A stretch of 35,039 nt of DNA from Myxococcales bacterium (GTDB lineage: Bacteria; Myxococcota_A; Polyangia; GCA-2747355), in the NCBI GenBank assembly GCA_020431405.1, contig JAGQIK010000291.1, forward strand, positions 1 to 35,039, read 5' to 3'. This document shows positions 33,035 to 35,039 of the stretch, in pieces. Below the pieces are notes generated by a model. That model was not told where the DNA came from, did no database searches, and saw only the letters and a list, made by a program, of their open reading frames with translations. Position 1 is the stretch's first letter; each line of letters begins with the position of its first letter. Both the position numbers and the translations under genes were made by a program.

Positions 33035-33484
33035 ATGGCCGATGACGCGATCCACATCACCGCTGCACGCGAGGTCGACGACGGGCTGGTCGCCGCCTTC
33101 GCGCACCTGATGCCGCAGCTCGACGCGCACATCGCGGCCCCCGGGCGCGCCGAGCTCGAGGCGATCGTCGCCAGCGAGGCGACGACACTGCTCGTGGCGC
33201 GCGACGGCGCGGGGCAGATCGTCGGGGCGCTGTCGCTGGCGATCTATCGCGTGCCGACCGGCACCAAGGCCTGGATCGAGGACGTGATCGTCGACGCGCG
33301 CGCGCGCGGCCGTGGCCTCGGCGAGAAGCTCTCGCGCGCCGCGCTCGCCGAGGCGCGGGCGCTCGGCGCGAGCAGCGTCTCGTTGACCTCGCGCCCCGAG
33401 CGCGCCGCGGCCAACCGGCTGTATCAGCGCATCGGCTTCGAGCGCCGCGAGACGAACCTCTACCGCTATGCGCTAGAGGACTGA
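33035..33484 (+). CDS. GNAT-family N-acetyltransferase
   Basis: This 149-residue protein has the acetyl-CoA-binding segment ARARGRGLGEKLSRAALAEA (motif A, R-x-x-G-x-G/L) preceded by AWIEDVIVD, and the C-terminal PERAAANRLYQRIGFERRETNLYRY, a standard GNAT ending. The substrate is unknown. It is divergent from the amylase operon. The gap upstream contains TTGCGTTTGGCAA, a small inverted repeat. The start ATG 33035 lacks a strong ribosome site. Confidence 0.9.
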   Translation: MADDAIHITAAREVDDGLVAAFAHLMPQLDAHIAAPGRAELEAIVASEATTLLVARDGAGQIVGALSLAIYRVPTGTKAWIEDVIVDARARGRGLGEKLSRAALAEARALGASSVSLTSRPERAAANRLYQRIGFERRETNLYRYALED

Positions 33485-33500
33485 GACTGAAAGCAAGGGA

Positions 33501-33540
33501 GTTGCTGCGGGGGCAGTTGCTGCGGGGGCAGTTGCTGCGA
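33501..33540 (+). repeat. 15-bp tandem repeat, 2.7 copies
   Basis: The unit GTTGCTGCGGGGGCA occurs at 33501-33515 and 33516-33530, with a partial third copy to 33540. It fills the gap between the convergent GNAT and membrane-protein genes. It is a likely slippage repeat with no visible function. Confidence 0.65.
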
Positions 33541-33563
33541 GGGGTCGCTGCGCGCGCGCGGCG

Positions 33564-34358
33564 CTAGCGGCCGCGGCGCAGAAAGCGCGCCATCGGCGCG
33601 GCGAAGACGGCGAGGGCTGCGATGGCGGCGAGCGCGCCGGGCACGAAGCCGGAGCTCATCATCGCGCGCTCGACCAGCTCGATGCTGTAGCGCCAGGCGC
33701 CCGTGCCGCACATGAACTCGGGGCGGTGCGTCAGCATCTGCATCAGCGTGCCGCCGGCGGAGAGCGCCAGCATCGCGGTGAGCACGCCGCTGACGGCGAG
33801 CAGCAGGATGCCCGCGGTGCGCTGCAGGATCACCAGGCCCAGCGCCACGCCGAGCAGCACGGTCAACGCGCCGACGCTCAGCGGGCAGTGCGCGCTGCCG
33901 ATGTACTTGAAGATCATCGGCAGGGCGGCGAAGTTGAGCACCACGGCGACGCGCAGCAGCTTGACGGCCTTGCTGTCGAAGCGCCAGCGGTTGTGCGGCG
34001 AAGGTTTCTCGTCGAACTCGGTGCGCATGCTGCGGCCGGCGGTGAGCGCTAGCAGCGCGACGAAGCCGATCGCCTGTCCGCCGATCAGCCACGGCATGCT
34101 GACGAAGATCTGGTCGGCGCCGAGCAGCGCGAAGAACGCGGCGCAGTTGAGCAGGCCGACGACGGCGATGCCCTGCGTCAGCCAGCGCGCCCAGAAGGCG
34201 CGGCGCCAGAGCAGGATCGCGGCGGCGAAGTAGCCCAGCGCGAAGACGCCCGAACAAATCTGCATCCAGCTGCCGACCCAGCTCTGGGTTGCCCCGAAGC
34301 CGTGCAGCACGCCGAACGCACCTAGGATGAACGTGGTGAGGGCAATACGTAGACGCAT
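33564..34358 (-). CDS. Polytopic membrane protein of unknown function
   Basis: This 264-residue protein starts at ATG 34358. About eight hydrophobic segments are seen, including TTFILGAFGVLHGFG, YFAAAILLW, IAVVGLLNCAAFFALLG, AIGFVALLALTAG and VFAAPMARF, with a cytosolic-looking basic/His loop (EFDEKPSPHNRWRFDSK) after helix 4. Two Cys lie in loops. No transporter or enzyme motif was recognised, and neighbours (GNAT, tRNA-Met) give no clue. Confidence 0.7.
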   Translation of the reverse strand: MRLRIALTTFILGAFGVLHGFGATQSWVGSWMQICSGVFALGYFAAAILLWRRAFWARWLTQGIAVVGLLNCAAFFALLGADQIFVSMPWLIGGQAIGFVALLALTAGRSMRTEFDEKPSPHNRWRFDSKAVKLLRVAVVLNFAALPMIFKYIGSAHCPLSVGALTVLLGVALGLVILQRTAGILLLAVSGVLTAMLALSAGGTLMQMLTHRPEFMCGTGAWRYSIELVERAMMSSGFVPGALAAIAALAVFAAPMARFLRRGR

Positions 34359-34487
34359 ACCCCAAGTCTACGCCAAGCCAGACCGCCCGCTACCCGGCGG
34401 ACGCAAAAAAAGTACGCCTGCGATGGCTTGACGGCGCCGCCGAGGCGATCAGAAGGCTGACCGCTGCGCGCCCCACTGTGGGAGCCT

Positions 34488-34561
34488 ACAAACGTAGCTC
34501 ATTTAGGTAGAGCATCGGTTTCATACACCGGGTGTAGCGGGTTCAAATCCCGTCGTTTACT
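34488..34561 (+). tRNA. tRNA-Met(CAU), elongator type, with mispaired acceptor end
   Basis: The D arm is GCTC/GAGC, with anticodon stem TCGGT/ACCGG around TTCATAC (anticodon 34522-34524, CAT) and T arm GCGGG-TTCAAAT-CCCGT. The TCGGTTTCATACACCGGGTGT segment is typical of elongator tRNA-Met; initiator marks (three G:C pairs, R11:Y24) are absent. In the acceptor stem, 34488-34494 (ACAAACG) pairs with 34554-34560 (CGTTTAC) only over five pairs; positions 1:72 (A/C) and 2:71 (C/A) do not pair. The discriminator would be T34561 and CCA is not encoded. It could be an unusual functional tRNA, an edited one or a decaying copy. A tRNA-Ile2 assignment (lysidine) is less likely. Confidence 0.8.
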
Positions 34562-34603
34562 CACTTGTGCTTTCGCGACTCGCGCGCAGCTCACCTTTCC
34601 TTC

Positions 34604-34636
34604 ACGCCACCTGCAGCCGCGGGTGGCGTTTTTCTT
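34604..34636 (+). terminator. Rho-independent terminator after tRNA-Met
   Basis: The perfect 8-bp arms ACGCCACC (34604-34611) and GGTGGCGT (34622-34629) enclose a 10-base loop and lead directly into TTTTT then CTT. This is the clearest intrinsic terminator in the window. It ends 26 bases before the next start codon. Confidence 0.85.
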
Positions 34637-34661
34637 GGGCCAACCTGATAGCGTCGAGGCG

Positions 34662-35039
34662 ATGGCCTTCGACGACGTCGAGGCGCGGGCGCAGGCGATC
34701 TGGCCGGCGCTGCAGATCGAGCGCCGGCTGGCGCGCTCGTCCAAGAGCGATCTCTTCGCGGCGACCCTCGACGGCGAGCAGGTCGTGCTCAAGGCGCTCA
34801 GCTCCACACAGCCACTGTGGCGCTACTACCTGGCGCGCGAGATCGCGGCCTATGACGCGCTGCAGGGCGAGGCGCTGCCCTTCGCGATTCCGCGCTGCTA
34901 CGGCGCCGACCTCGAGCGCGGCCTGCTTTTGTTGTCAGCATGCGATGGTCGCCGCCTGGCCAACGGCCGCGCGGCCAGCCGCCCGCTGCCGCCCGCGATC
35001 GTCGAGCATCTGGTGCGGGGGCTGCGCGCGCTGGCGCGC
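34662..35039 (+). CDS. Kinase-fold protein, N-terminal part (cut by the window end)
   Basis: 126 residues are visible from ATG 34662. TLDGEQVVLKAL carries the Lys of the ATP-binding strand, and YYLAREIAAYDAL a conserved Glu on the following helix. AIPRCYGADLERGLLLLSAC resembles the hinge and N/C-lobe border of protein-kinase-like or aminoglycoside-phosphotransferase-like proteins. The catalytic loop would lie downstream. The family call is tentative because the C-lobe is missing. Confidence 0.55.
   Translation, partial: MAFDDVEARAQAIWPALQIERRLARSSKSDLFAATLDGEQVVLKALSSTQPLWRYYLAREIAAYDALQGEALPFAIPRCYGADLERGLLLLSACDGRRLANGRAASRPLPPAIVEHLVRGLRALAR

Noticed and set aside
34428-34460. Promoter of tRNA-Met from TTGACG
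   Set aside because: No recognisable -10 lies 16-18 bases downstream.
34499-34807. Minus-strand reading frame ending RRDLNPLHPVYETDALPK
   Set aside because: Its end is the antisense of tRNA-Met and the rest is antisense to the kinase-like gene; there is no ribosome site and no family match.

Overview
The window is GC-rich bacterial chromosomal DNA, estimated by eye at about 70% GC. It has the character of a delta-proteobacterial, Myxococcota-like genome. The signs are many lipoproteins with Asp/Ala/Pro linkers, long TPR proteins, a GYF/TPR membrane protein with a low-complexity linker, an AgmX/PglI-type C-terminal domain, a Cys-repeat Pal lipoprotein, a TIGR02996-like LRR protein and an HDOD protein. 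No species is assigned. No phage, plasmid, CRISPR array or rRNA is visible.

Layout. 1-1183: the tail of an AgmX/PglI-like protein, then an uncharacterised exported protein. 1211-2774 (minus): pal then cpoB, the envelope part of Tol-Pal. 2958-5529: an NtrX-like sigma54 activator and an outer-membrane-barrel candidate. 5530-5921: a gene-free convergent gap with a cluster of DnaA-box-like sequences and palindromes. 5922-13126 (minus): serS, then the GYF/TPR membrane protein followed closely by selB. 13337-16645: a 1102-residue exported TPR protein. 16642-17540: a YdcF/DUF218-like gene next to a 225-bp element with 22-bp inverted ends. 17647-19812: a tightly overlapping trio of GT2 glycosyltransferase, DUF2334 deacetylase-like protein and GtrA membrane protein. 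19875-20206: tRNA-Ser(UGA) with a sigma70-type promoter and a duplicated 29-bp tRNA 3' end, next to an LRR gene. 21127-22231 (minus): a two-CxxCH lipoprotein and a His-containing lipoprotein. 22254-22652: a 54-residue basic small gene flanked by GCGCAACG-type palindromes. 22780-24689: dCMP deaminase and an FAD amine oxidase. 24682-30543: lipoproteins, an exported protein with a possible methyltransferase-like fold, and an HDOD/zinc/TM protein. 30564-32900 (minus): a glycan-binding-like lipoprotein and a lipoprotein alpha-amylase. 33035-35039: a GNAT acetyltransferase, a membrane protein, tRNA-Met(CAU) with a rho-independent terminator, and the start of a kinase-fold protein.

How the genes work together. 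Most of the window concerns the envelope. Pal and CpoB serve outer-membrane constriction. The GT2/deacetylase/GtrA trio has the same three activities as the Arn lipid-A pathway (transfer to a polyprenyl carrier, deacylation, flipping) but uses different families; this is an inference. The amylase and its partner look like a surface starch-capture pair. SelB implies selenoprotein synthesis, but no other selenium gene is visible here. The most notable non-coding signals are the DnaA-box cluster at 5610-5808, the tRNA-Ser 3'-end duplication, the inverted-repeat element at 17275-17499 and the paired hairpin repeats at 27137-27214.
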